Part shown: positions 1 to 7,482 of the stretch, piece after piece | Numbering within the stretch: the first letter of the stretch is position 1 | How the letters are laid out: each line of letters begins with the position of its first letter | From: an uncultured Paenibacillaceae bacterium | Lineage (GTDB): Bacteria; Bacillota; Bacilli; Aneurinibacillales; Aneurinibacillaceae | DNA: 30,733 bases | Assembly: GCA_937874515.1 (NCBI GenBank) | Contig: CALNBV010000248.1 | Location: forward strand, 1-30,733 | Direction of reading: 5' to 3' | Notes under the pieces: generated by a model | Seen by the model: the letters and a program-made list of their open reading frames with translations, nothing else | Told to the model about the DNA's origin: nothing | Database searches by the model: none | Program-made: the position numbers and the translations under genes

Positions 1-5
1 TCCAT
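1..5 (-). CDS. Start of a gene running off the left edge (possible acyl-CoA dehydrogenase by position)
   Basis: Directly after the fadA stop the minus strand carries a purine-rich GGGGGG tract (18-13) followed by two closely spaced ATG codons (9-7 and 5-3). The ATG at 5 has the better spacing, about 7 bases. Only one or two codons are visible, so the product cannot be read. In Bacillus subtilis the order is fadN-fadA-fadE, so an acyl-CoA dehydrogenase is the expected neighbour. That is inference from position alone. Confidence 0.25.
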
Positions 6-17
6 GCATTTCCCCCC

Positions 18-1160
18 TTATTGGATAAATTCAAAAAGGCCAGCGGCTCCCATTCCACCACCAATACACATGGATACGATTCCGTAACGGGCTTTTCTGC
101 GAGCCCCCTCATGAAGAAGAGAAACGGTTAACTTGGTACCTGTACAGCCTAAAGGATGGCCCAGCGCAATGGCACCTCCATTGACATTTACTTTCTTTGG
201 ATCAAGATCCAAGTGGCGTTGTACATAAATAGCCTGGGACGAAAAAGCTTCATTAATCTCAAACAAATCCACTTCTTCCTGGCGAACTCCTGCCATTTTC
301 AAGGCTTTGGGGATGGCCACAATGGGCCCAATACCCATATACTCCGGTTCTACGCCACCGACGGCATAAGAACGGTAAATGGCCATAGGTTTGATGCCTA
401 AAGCCTCCGCTTTTTCCCGGGACATGACAATGACAGCAGCGGCCCCATCACTGGTTTGGGAGGAATTCCCCGCGGTGACCGTGCCGCCTACACGAAATGG
501 GGGTTTGAGTTTTGCTAGGGCTTCCATGCTGGTATCAGGTCGTACCCCTTCATCCCGCTCAAAGGGACCATTTTCTGTGAGAACGGGCACAATTTCATCC
601 TTAAATTTGCCCTCTTCCATGGCCTGGTAGGCTTTACGATGGCTGTCAAGGGCAAAACGATCCTGGTCTTCTCTGGAAACATCAAAATGTTCTGCTACAT
701 TTTCTGCTGTATGGCCCATGGCCATATAAATTTCCGGATAATGGTCCATAATTCCCGGGTGGGGGGAAAATTTGAATCCTGACATAGGAACATGACTCAT
801 GGATTCTACGCCACCGGCAATAATGACATCTGCTGCACCCAGCATAATCCGTTCTGCAGCCATGGCAATGGATTGTAATCCTGAAGAACAAAACCGATTA
901 ATGGTGAGGGCTGGAACCGTCACAGGAAACCCCGCATAAAGGGTAAGAATTCGTGCAAAATTTAACCCTTGTTCCCCTTCCGGCATAGCACAACCAATCA
1001 TCACATCATCGATTTCTTCCAGGGAAAGGCCTTTTACCCTTTTTACCACTTCCCGTAAAACTGTGCTCCCTAAATCCTCTACCCTTGTGTTGCGCAAAGC
1101 ACCTTTGTGTGATTTTCCCACTGCTGTCCTTACACCAGCCACAATAACCGCTTCCCTCAC
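18..1160 (-). CDS. fadA: Acetyl-CoA acyltransferase (3-ketoacyl-CoA thiolase) FadA
   Basis: This 380-residue protein has the usual length of the degradative thiolase family, which cleaves 3-ketoacyl-CoA with CoA to give acetyl-CoA and a shortened acyl-CoA in the cytosol. The nucleophilic cysteine is C91 in NRFCSSGLQ. The active-site histidine is H335 in GGAIALGHPLG, and the second catalytic cysteine is C365 in CIGGGMGAA. All three expected residues are present, so the enzyme looks intact. It starts with GTG at 1160, preceded by GGAGGGG. The gene lies 16 bases downstream of fadN on the same strand, so the two are almost certainly co-transcribed, as in the fadNAE operon of Bacillus. Biosynthetic acetoacetyl-CoA thiolase is the alternative; the fadN neighbour argues for beta-oxidation. 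Confidence 0.93.
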   Translation of the reverse strand: MREAVIVAGVRTAVGKSHKGALRNTRVEDLGSTVLREVVKRVKGLSLEEIDDVMIGCAMPEGEQGLNFARILTLYAGFPVTVPALTINRFCSSGLQSIAMAAERIMLGAADVIIAGGVESMSHVPMSGFKFSPHPGIMDHYPEIYMAMGHTAENVAEHFDVSREDQDRFALDSHRKAYQAMEEGKFKDEIVPVLTENGPFERDEGVRPDTSMEALAKLKPPFRVGGTVTAGNSSQTSDGAAAVIVMSREKAEALGIKPMAIYRSYAVGGVEPEYMGIGPIVAIPKALKMAGVRQEEVDLFEINEAFSSQAIYVQRHLDLDPKKVNVNGGAIALGHPLGCTGTKLTVSLLHEGARRKARYGIVSMCIGGGMGAAGLFEFIQ

Positions 1161-1176
1161 AGAATTCCCCTCCTTC

Positions 1177-3528
1177 CTAATTCCGCAATGGTTTTCCTTT
1201 CAATAACATGTGTTGCATCCGTTCCTGGGTATTGGGCTCTCCCAGCAGGCTTAAAAAGGCTTCTCTCTCTAAATCCAGTAAGGTTTGTTCTGTGACCCGG
1301 GTATTAGCCGGAACATCCCCACCGCACAGCACACGGGCCAAATTGCGGGCAATTTTTTCATCATAGGTTGAAATCCAGCTACTTTGTTTCATAGAATAAA
1401 TGATTAATTTTAAAACCCCCTGGCCGTCTTTACCAACGACCCGGATCCCCTTTTCCCGGGGCGGTGTATAATTAAGTTTCTCAAGAGCCAGCACACCCTG
1501 TTTCCCGTCAAATAACAAAGCATCCCGATTCATGGTAATTCCATCTGTTTTCCGCAGAAAACCCAGGGAACGGGCTTCTTCCCCACTGGTGGATACTTTT
1601 GCCATGGCGATGGTTTCAAAAGCTTTATTCACAAAGGGTTGTAAATCCACTTTTTCATCTAATTCATCCACAGATTCCGTATAACGAAGCAACAATTCTT
1701 TACATCCGCCGCCTGCGGGAATTAATCCAACTCCCGTTTCCACTAAACCCATATAGGTTTCTGCAGATGCTTGAATGCGAGAAGCAGGCAAACAAATTTC
1801 TGCCCCTCCTCCCAGTGTCATGCCAAAAGGTGCAACAACCACAGGTTTTTTACAATATTTAATCCTCTGATTGGCCTGTTGGAATCGATGGACCATATCT
1901 TCTACCTCATCCCAGTTTTCATCCTGGGCTTCCATGAGCACCATCATCAAATTGGCTCCCACACAAAATTGCCCTCCATCATGATGGATGACTAATCCTC
2001 GGTAATTTTTTTCCACCTCTTGAATGGAAGTATGAATCATATCAATAATGTCATAGCCTATGGCTTGATTAGGGGAATGAAAAGCTAAACAGGCTACATC
2101 GTCACCGATGTCATACAAACTTGCACCAGCATTCCCGCAAATGGATGTACTCTTTTTCCCCTGGTAATCCCTTACTTTTTCTAATTGCTCCCGACGTTCC
2201 TCTTCTGTTCGTTCCCCGGTCAACGTATGGAAATAACGGACCCCCTGCTCTTTTTCATAAAATGAGGTTTTGCCCTGAGCAATGAGAGTTTCAATCCAAT
2301 CCGGAATTCTTTCTCCTTCATTTTTCATCCGTTCAACGGATTTCACCAAACCTAACCCATCCCAAAGTTCAAAAGGGCCTAAATCCCAATTGAATCCCCA
2401 TTTCATCCCCTGATCAATTTTCACAAGGTCTTCTGCAATTTCCGGTATTTTATGGGCTGAATATAATAAGGTTTTCTTTAAAACCTCCCATAAAAATTGG
2501 CCACCTGGACTCTGGTTATTCATGACTCCTTTTAAACGGGTCTTAATGTTTTTCGCGGAGACAAGGGTTTCTAAACCTGCCATTCCCCCTTTTCTTCGAG
2601 GAGTATATTCACCTGTTTCCCAATTATAGACACTGATTTCCGATCCTTTGTTTCCTTTCTTTTTCCAGTAAAAACCCTTGCCATTTTTGTCCCCTAATTG
2701 GCCCTTCTCCACCATTCCCTGGAACCAGGAAGGGACTTGCACATGGTCTGGCACATTATTGGCTACATGAAGGAAGATATCTAATCCAACCATATCCAGG
2801 GTTCTGAAGGTGGCACTTTTCGGTCTGCCAATAAAGGTTCCTGTTAAAGCATCTACCTCTTCAATACTCAGTCCTTTTTTAACCATTTCCTCTAAAGTAA
2901 CCATCATGCCATAAACCCCAATTCGATTGGCAATAAAGTTAGGTGTATTCTTGGCTATGACCACTCCTTTGCCCAGTTTCATTTCAGCAAATGATTGAAA
3001 AGCTTGAACCAATTCCATGCTTGTTTCTTTTCCTGGAATAATTTCGAGCAACTTCATATAACGGGGAGGATTAAAAAAGTGGGTGCCAAAAAATGAGTGG
3101 CGAAAGGAATCATTCCTTCCCTCCACGATCCCATCAATGGACACACCGGAAGTATTGGTGGTTACAATGGTTCCTTCTTTCCAAAACTTCTCAACCCTTG
3201 CAATGAGGGCTTTTTTCACTTCCAATTTTTCTACAACCGCTTCAATGACCCAATCTACTTCCTGAACCCGATATAAATCATCTTCAAAATTACCGGGAAT
3301 AATAAACTGAAGGCGATCTTTTATAAATAATGGAGAAGGTTTTATTTTTAACAAGCGCTGAATCCCTTCTTCAGCAATCAAGTTACGATTCACTTTTTTT
3401 CTTTCACCCGGGATGGTTTTTGTTGCTAAATCCAACAAATAGGTCTGAATCCCGGCGTTGGCTAAATGGGCGGCAATGGCAGCCCCCATCACCCCTGCAC
3501 CAAGAACAAGTGCCTTTTGAATCATCAT
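1177..3528 (-). CDS. fadN: 3-hydroxyacyl-CoA dehydrogenase / enoyl-CoA hydratase FadN
   Basis: A 783-residue fusion with the same length and layout as Bacillus FadN. Residues about 5-190 form an NAD-binding Rossmann domain with the GxGxxG motif in VLGAGVMGAAIAAHLANAG. Residues about 190-300 are the 3-hydroxyacyl-CoA dehydrogenase C-terminal domain, with FFGTHFFNPPRYMKLLEIIPG just before it. The C-terminal half holds a crotonase-like domain with an oxyanion-hole stretch GGQFCVGANL and the GMTLGGGAEICL segment. The order (dehydrogenase first, hydratase last) differs from E. coli FadB. It would hydrate enoyl-CoA and oxidise the 3-hydroxyacyl-CoA, feeding FadA. The start is ATG 3528 (a second ATG follows directly) behind GGAGGGG at good spacing. 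It is the first gene of the operon and is divergent from the HesB-like gene. I saw no Bacillus-type FadR operator in the 140-base divergent gap. Confidence 0.94.
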   Translation of the reverse strand: MMIQKALVLGAGVMGAAIAAHLANAGIQTYLLDLATKTIPGERKKVNRNLIAEEGIQRLLKIKPSPLFIKDRLQFIIPGNFEDDLYRVQEVDWVIEAVVEKLEVKKALIARVEKFWKEGTIVTTNTSGVSIDGIVEGRNDSFRHSFFGTHFFNPPRYMKLLEIIPGKETSMELVQAFQSFAEMKLGKGVVIAKNTPNFIANRIGVYGMMVTLEEMVKKGLSIEEVDALTGTFIGRPKSATFRTLDMVGLDIFLHVANNVPDHVQVPSWFQGMVEKGQLGDKNGKGFYWKKKGNKGSEISVYNWETGEYTPRRKGGMAGLETLVSAKNIKTRLKGVMNNQSPGGQFLWEVLKKTLLYSAHKIPEIAEDLVKIDQGMKWGFNWDLGPFELWDGLGLVKSVERMKNEGERIPDWIETLIAQGKTSFYEKEQGVRYFHTLTGERTEEERREQLEKVRDYQGKKSTSICGNAGASLYDIGDDVACLAFHSPNQAIGYDIIDMIHTSIQEVEKNYRGLVIHHDGGQFCVGANLMMVLMEAQDENWDEVEDMVHRFQQANQRIKYCKKPVVVAPFGMTLGGGAEICLPASRIQASAETYMGLVETGVGLIPAGGGCKELLLRYTESVDELDEKVDLQPFVNKAFETIAMAKVSTSGEEARSLGFLRKTDGITMNRDALLFDGKQGVLALEKLNYTPPREKGIRVVGKDGQGVLKLIIYSMKQSSWISTYDEKIARNLARVLCGGDVPANTRVTEQTLLDLEREAFLSLLGEPNTQERMQHMLLKGKPLRN

Positions 3529-3604
3529 TTGTAATCCCCTCCTTCCACTATTATCTATATAGGAAGAAATGGGGAACTATCACTTTTTTTAAGGACAATG
3601 GTCA

Positions 3605-3633
3605 ATGACAATTTCCTTTCTCTCTGTTATAAT
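3605..3633 (+). promoter_or_regulatory. Probable sigma-A promoter of the HesB-like gene
   Basis: ATGACA (3605-3610) and a perfect TATAAT (3628-3633) are separated by 17 bases, about 38 bases before the ATG of the HesB-like gene. This is one of the best vegetative promoter matches in the window and argues that the gene is expressed rather than decayed. Confidence 0.7.
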
Positions 3634-3670
3634 ACGGTACGGGGTATATTAGAAAAGGAGATGAAAAAAA

Positions 3671-3955
3671 ATGCAAATTTCCTCTGAAGCAAAAGCGGAG
3701 TTATTAAAGCGGTTTGCGGAGAATAAAGCAGATACACTTCGCATTTATTTCGCAGGCTATGGCTGAGGCGGTCCAAAAATTGGTATGGCTATGGAAGAGT
3801 CACAGGAAAAGGATCGCACTGAAATCATTAACGGAATTAAAGTAGCTTGTGATGAAGTGATTTATCCACAGGTACAAGATTCTGAAATTCATTATGAAAC
3901 ATCTTTCTGGGGCAGTGGATTTGTCCTTCGTGGGGCACAAACATCTTCTTGCTAA
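3671..3955 (+). CDS. HesB/IscA-like protein with in-frame UGA, probable selenoprotein
   Basis: Reading from ATG 3671 gives 94 codons ending at TAA 3953-3955, open throughout except for a single TGA at 3764-3766 (codon 32). The flanks read FAGYG-U-GGPKIGMAMEES, where HesB/IscA-type proteins have their first metal-ligand cysteine (GCxG-like context). The rest of the frame stays protein-like for 62 more codons (WGSGFVLRGAQ and a C-terminal TSSC). C60 and C94 are the remaining cysteines. A HesB-like selenoprotein family is known from surveys of bacterial selenoproteins, so UGA most likely encodes selenocysteine. It has its own SD (AAGGAG, 3655-3660), promoter and terminator, as expected for a working gene. 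The likely role is iron-sulfur or redox chemistry in the cytosol. Alternatives: a nonsense mutation of a cysteine codon, or a sequencing error. No selA, selB, selC or selD gene is in this window. A conventional gene caller will miss or truncate it. Confidence 0.82.
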
Positions 3956-3979
3956 AAAAGAGATTATAAATTCTACATT

Positions 3980-4032
3980 AAAGAAAAACCCCTGGAATTG
4001 CGACATGAAGTGCAATATCAGGGGTTTTCTTT
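3980..4032 (+). terminator. Intrinsic terminator after the HesB-like gene
   Basis: AAAACCCCTG (to 3994) pairs with CAGGGGTTTT (4019-4028), and an inner ATTGC/GCAAT stem (3997-4001 with 4012-4016) extends the hairpin. It is followed by TCTTT. It lies 25 bases after the TAA at 3953 and separates this gene from the next operon. Confidence 0.85.
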
Positions 4033-4117
4033 ACAAACTATTTTTTATTAAATGGACACAATTCCAGTATTTATGAAATAGTATGAAATTAACTAATTAA
4101 GGAAAGGAGGAGGAAAA

Positions 4118-4834
4118 TTGAAAAAAGTAATGCCTATGCAAGGGGGACAAAGCGGACCGGAGTTTCTTCTTACTTCCGAAATCGAGTGCATACGTGTTCA
4201 AAAAGTATATGATTGGACAACTGCACAACTCCAAGACCAACGAGAAATTTCTCCCCCTATTGAATGTATCACTGCATTAGAAGCATTTATGGTTGCAAAT
4301 CCTGGTGTCTTCATCCAGGCATCCTGCACATCACCCATTCCTGATTTAACCTCTCCCATTGCCCCTAGCCCTGCCCCCGCTTTTTGTCCCACTGACCTTT
4401 TATGTTGCCTTGAAATTGGAAGGGAAGATGTCACTTTAACTGATGGGGCCCAGGCTCAACTTGTTGCAACAGTATCCAGTGTCCCGTTGCATATTGTACT
4501 AAGTGGAAATTCCACTATCATTTGTGAATTTGATACACATGTTAAGCTGTTTGAAAAAGACGTATTATGTGCTCCCTCAGGAACACAAATTTTATGCCGG
4601 ATTACCCAAATCACCTGTGAGGCGGTATTCTTAAATCCGGATCAACTTGTTGTAAATGTATCCATCTGTAAAGAATTACAGGTAGAAGCAGAAGTAAAAC
4701 TTGAAGTTATTGCTGCTTTTTGCAGACCGTACTCTACAAACACCTCCCCGTGCTCCTATTGCTCCAGATATTCTACCTTTACCTTGTCCCCCTATTGGCC
4801 AATTTCCACCTCAATGTCCAACGATTTTTCCTGA
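4118..4834 (+). CDS. Cysteine-rich probable spore/surface protein, N-terminal part (frameshifted gene)
   Basis: The gene starts with TTG 4118 behind AAGGAGGAGG. The first ~200 residues are cysteine-rich (motifs include SEIECIRVQKVYDW, CPTDLLCCLEIG and VSICKELQVEAEVKLEVIAAF) and have no signal peptide or membrane segment. I recall similar KVYDW-type proteins only as uncharacterised proteins of spore formers and cannot assign a family. At about 4710-4740 the protein-like reading moves from this frame to the frame ending at 5273. The last ~35 residues of this frame (serine, threonine and tyrosine rich, ending 4834) look like out-of-frame translation. Removing one base, for example one T of TTTTT (4708-4712), would give one 384-residue protein. 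It could be an authentic mutation, phase variation, programmed +1 shifting or a sequencing error. The next gene starts 33 bases after the rejoined end, so it heads the sugar operon. Confidence 0.6.
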   Translation: MKKVMPMQGGQSGPEFLLTSEIECIRVQKVYDWTTAQLQDQREISPPIECITALEAFMVANPGVFIQASCTSPIPDLTSPIAPSPAPAFCPTDLLCCLEIGREDVTLTDGAQAQLVATVSSVPLHIVLSGNSTIICEFDTHVKLFEKDVLCAPSGTQILCRITQITCEAVFLNPDQLVVNVSICKELQVEAEVKLEVIAAFCRPYSTNTSPCSYCSRYSTFTLSPYWPISTSMSNDFS

Positions 4835-5273
4835 TGTAAGTTGCGACTTTAGTTTAACTGGTTTTATTCAAACCTTAAATGCCCCTGTTATTATTGGCAT
4901 CAATCCAAGAACAGGCATACAAACCCTGTCCTTTGCTCTATGTCCCCAGGCTTCTCCCTGTAATATCAGAAATAGTGAATTGCGAACGGAATTTCAATTG
5001 GAAGCTGACCCCCATACAGGAGAACCTGCTGAAACTGTAGTTTTTGAATCTACGTTCTTTAATCCCGTCCGCAATTCTACCCAGGCCACTGGTTCAGGAA
5101 CTTTCAATGGCAAAATAGTGAGTTGGACGTTAGGTATCAATTCTTTAGGAAGAGGCAGTTCAGCTCAGGTAACGCTCGATGTAAGGGATTCATTAACGAA
5201 TACCATTGAATTCATCCAAACTTTTATTGGAGATTCTATTGACGATTATATTCTGGTGGATTCTTGTTCTTAA
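4701..5273 (+). CDS. Cysteine-rich probable surface protein, C-terminal part (frameshifted gene)
   Basis: This is the continuation of the gene at 4118 in the next frame. The nominal TTG at 4701 has no ribosome binding site, so it is unlikely to be translated separately. After the junction comes a proline-rich linker (TPPRAPIAPDILPLPCPPIG and following) and then a ~145-residue, probably beta-rich domain with GINPRTGIQTLSFALCPQ, GTFNGKIVSWTLGIN and a C-terminal VDSCS. Cysteines are few but conserved-looking. Two compact domains joined by a proline linker fit an extracellular or spore-surface protein. The clean open frame up to TAA 5273 shows it has not accumulated further damage. Function unknown. 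Confidence 0.55.
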   Translation: MKLLLLFADRTLQTPPRAPIAPDILPLPCPPIGQFPPQCPTIFPDVSCDFSLTGFIQTLNAPVIIGINPRTGIQTLSFALCPQASPCNIRNSELRTEFQLEADPHTGEPAETVVFESTFFNPVRNSTQATGSGTFNGKIVSWTLGINSLGRGSSAQVTLDVRDSLTNTIEFIQTFIGDSIDDYILVDSCS

Positions 5274-5306
5274 CCTCATATTAAAATAAGGGACGGAGAG
5301 AAAAAA

Positions 5307-6335
5307 ATGAACCCCATATCAACCAAGATGGGTGCTTTTTACAAAAATAAAAAAATACTTGTGACTGGTGGAACAGGTTCCATTGGTAAACAACTAGTCC
5401 ATCAACTCTTAAACTATGACCCTAAACAGGTCATTGTATATAGTCGTGATGACAGTAAGCAGTATTTGATGCAATGCAACTATGCACATTGTGAAAATTT
5501 GCACTTTTCCCTTGGCAACATTCGGGATTTACAAAAATTAGAGTATATGACACAAGGAATGGATCTTATTTTTCATACAGCGGCTCTAAAACAAGTCCCT
5601 ATTTGTGAAAATAATCCTTTTGAGACCATCAACACTAACATTATTGGCAGTGAAAATGTGATAAAAGCAGCAATTAAAAATCAAGTCAAAAAAGTAATAA
5701 ACATTAGCACAGACAAAGCCATTAATCCAATGAATATCCTGGGGGCGACAAAACTGATTTCAGAAAAATTATTTTTCAAAGCAAATAGCATGAATAATAA
5801 TAAACATACCCAATTTTCCTCTGTTCGATTTGGAAATGTTTTTGGCTCTCGAGGATCTGTTGTCCCCTTATTTATTAATCAAGCAACATCAGGTAATCCC
5901 ATTACCGTTACAGATTTAGATATGACACGTTTTTTTATGACCATTCCCCAGGCCGTAGACCTAACTTTAAAAGCAGCCTTTTATAGCAATGGCGGGGAAA
6001 CCTTTATTTTAAAAATGGATGCCATCCGAATTAAAGATTTAGCAGAAGTAATCCAAAGCTATTATAACGGAATGAATGAAAAAAACTTAATTCCAATCAA
6101 GATGACAGGCATTCGACCAGGTGAGAAAATATATGAGGAATTACTAACAGAACATGAAATAAGTAAAGCCTTAGAAGATGATGAATTATTTGTTCTTACA
6201 AATGATGAAGGAGATTTTTATCATTTTAAACCGGCTTCCATTAATTCCTATCGCTCTGATCAGGTACCATGCATTAATAAAGAAAAAATCTCAAACCTAT
6301 TTCTCAACTTTTTAAAAACTCATAACAAAGGGTGA
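5307..6335 (+). CDS. UDP-N-acetylglucosamine 4,6-dehydratase (LegB/PglF-type short form)
   Basis: A 342-residue NAD-dependent SDR enzyme with nucleotide-binding TGGTGSIG (residues 20-27) and the family motif STDKA (D136, K137). At the position where inverting PseB enzymes carry the catalytic tyrosine (NLYGATK), this protein reads NILGATK, so L145 replaces Tyr. Retaining PglF/WbpM-type dehydratases carry a non-Tyr residue (Met) there. This suggests a C5-retaining enzyme making UDP-4-keto-6-deoxy-GlcNAc, the first step toward legionaminic acid rather than pseudaminic acid. That subtype call is inference from one motif. It starts at ATG 5307 behind GGGACGGAGAG, 33 bases after the cysteine-rich gene and 7 bases before the aminotransferase. 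A CapD-like polysaccharide enzyme is the alternative. Confidence 0.85.
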   Translation: MNPISTKMGAFYKNKKILVTGGTGSIGKQLVHQLLNYDPKQVIVYSRDDSKQYLMQCNYAHCENLHFSLGNIRDLQKLEYMTQGMDLIFHTAALKQVPICENNPFETINTNIIGSENVIKAAIKNQVKKVINISTDKAINPMNILGATKLISEKLFFKANSMNNNKHTQFSSVRFGNVFGSRGSVVPLFINQATSGNPITVTDLDMTRFFMTIPQAVDLTLKAAFYSNGGETFILKMDAIRIKDLAEVIQSYYNGMNEKNLIPIKMTGIRPGEKIYEELLTEHEISKALEDDELFVLTNDEGDFYHFKPASINSYRSDQVPCINKEKISNLFLNFLKTHNKG

Positions 6336-6342
6336 AACAATC

Positions 6343-7482
6343 TTGTATATTCCTTTATCCCGTCCAGACATTTCTCCACGGGAAAAAAAGTATATTATAG
6401 AAGTCCTGGATTCAGGCCATCTAAGTTTCGGCGAAAAATTACACAAATTCGAACAATCTTTTTGCTCAACATTTCAGAGTAAATATGCAGTTGCCATGAA
6501 CAGTGGTACTAGCGCATTACATGTGGCTGTTAAATCATTGGGGCTTGGTACTGGTGATGAAGTGATTACTACACCTTATAGTTTTATTGCATCAAGCAAT
6601 TGTTTGCTATATGAAGGGGTAACGCCTATTTTTGTGGATATTGACCCTGTCACATTAAATATGGACATTGATAAGATTGAAAAGGCCATCACACCAAAAA
6701 CCAGAGCAATTCTTCCTGTACATATATTCGGACATCCCAATAACATGGATCAAATTATGGAAATCGCTACTAAATATCAACTTGGTGTAATCGAAGATGC
6801 CTGTGAAGCTATCGGGGCTAAATGGAAAGAGAAAAAAGTAGGAACCATTGGAGATGCAGGGGTTTTTGCTTTTTACCCTAACAAACAAATTACCACAGGA
6901 GAAGGCGGAATTCTTTTAACAGATTCTGAAGAGATCTATCATCTAGCCTGTAGTTTGCGAAATCAAGGAAGAGACCAGAAAAGTAAATGGCTTAACCATT
7001 CAATCATTGGTTACAATTACCGTATGTCAGATTTGCAGGCTGCCATCGGTCTTGCCCAGATGGAACGTTTAAATGAAATCCTCATAAACAGAGAAGAAGT
7101 GGCCAATCGTTATTTTGAACTTATAGCGGATTATCAATTACCAGTAACCATCCCTCATTCTCTTCCCCAGAGTAAAAAAAGCTGGTTTGTTTTTATCATA
7201 CTCCTCCATTCCTCCATCAATCGAGATCTATTATCAGAAACCCTTGCACAAAAAGGAATTGAAACCAAACCCTATTTTCCTACCATCCATCTTCAAACCA
7301 GTTACCAATATCGATTTGGATATTCTCCTGGAGATTACCCCATAAGTGAAGATATTGCTAATCGTTCCTTAGCCATCCCCTTCCACACAAAACTAACTTA
7401 TACTGAACAACAATATGTGATAGATCATCTTGCTTTCGAATTGGAAAGGATGATGAAAAATGGAATTGAAAATAGGAAATAA
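6343..7482 (+). CDS. DegT/DnrJ/EryC1 PLP-dependent sugar aminotransferase (LegC/SpsC-like)
   Basis: A 379-residue fold-type I aminotransferase. The PLP-binding lysine is K181 in FYPNKQITTGEGG. The cofactor-contacting aspartate is D152 in EDACEAIG, and MNSGTSALH (52-60) is the phosphate-binding region. Following the dehydratase, it would aminate C4 of the UDP-4-keto sugar, with glutamate as the usual donor. It begins with TTG at 6343 after AGGGTGA and overlaps the next gene by 23 bases, so translation is coupled. It is related to SpsC of the Bacillus spore polysaccharide operon and to LegC/PseC; sequence alone does not fix the product stereochemistry. Confidence 0.88.
   Translation: MYIPLSRPDISPREKKYIIEVLDSGHLSFGEKLHKFEQSFCSTFQSKYAVAMNSGTSALHVAVKSLGLGTGDEVITTPYSFIASSNCLLYEGVTPIFVDIDPVTLNMDIDKIEKAITPKTRAILPVHIFGHPNNMDQIMEIATKYQLGVIEDACEAIGAKWKEKKVGTIGDAGVFAFYPNKQITTGEGGILLTDSEEIYHLACSLRNQGRDQKSKWLNHSIIGYNYRMSDLQAAIGLAQMERLNEILINREEVANRYFELIADYQLPVTIPHSLPQSKKSWFVFIILLHSSINRDLLSETLAQKGIETKPYFPTIHLQTSYQYRFGYSPGDYPISEDIANRSLAIPFHTKLTYTEQQYVIDHLAFELERMMKNGIENRK

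Noticed and set aside
3577..3605. Divergent promoter for fadN overlapping the HesB-like -35
   Set aside because: TTGACC on the minus strand (3605-3600) is good, but no acceptable -10 lies at 16-18 bases.
3800..4076. Open frames on both strands over the HesB-like gene and its terminator
   Set aside because: They have no ribosome binding site and are out of frame with the recognisable HesB-like sequence.
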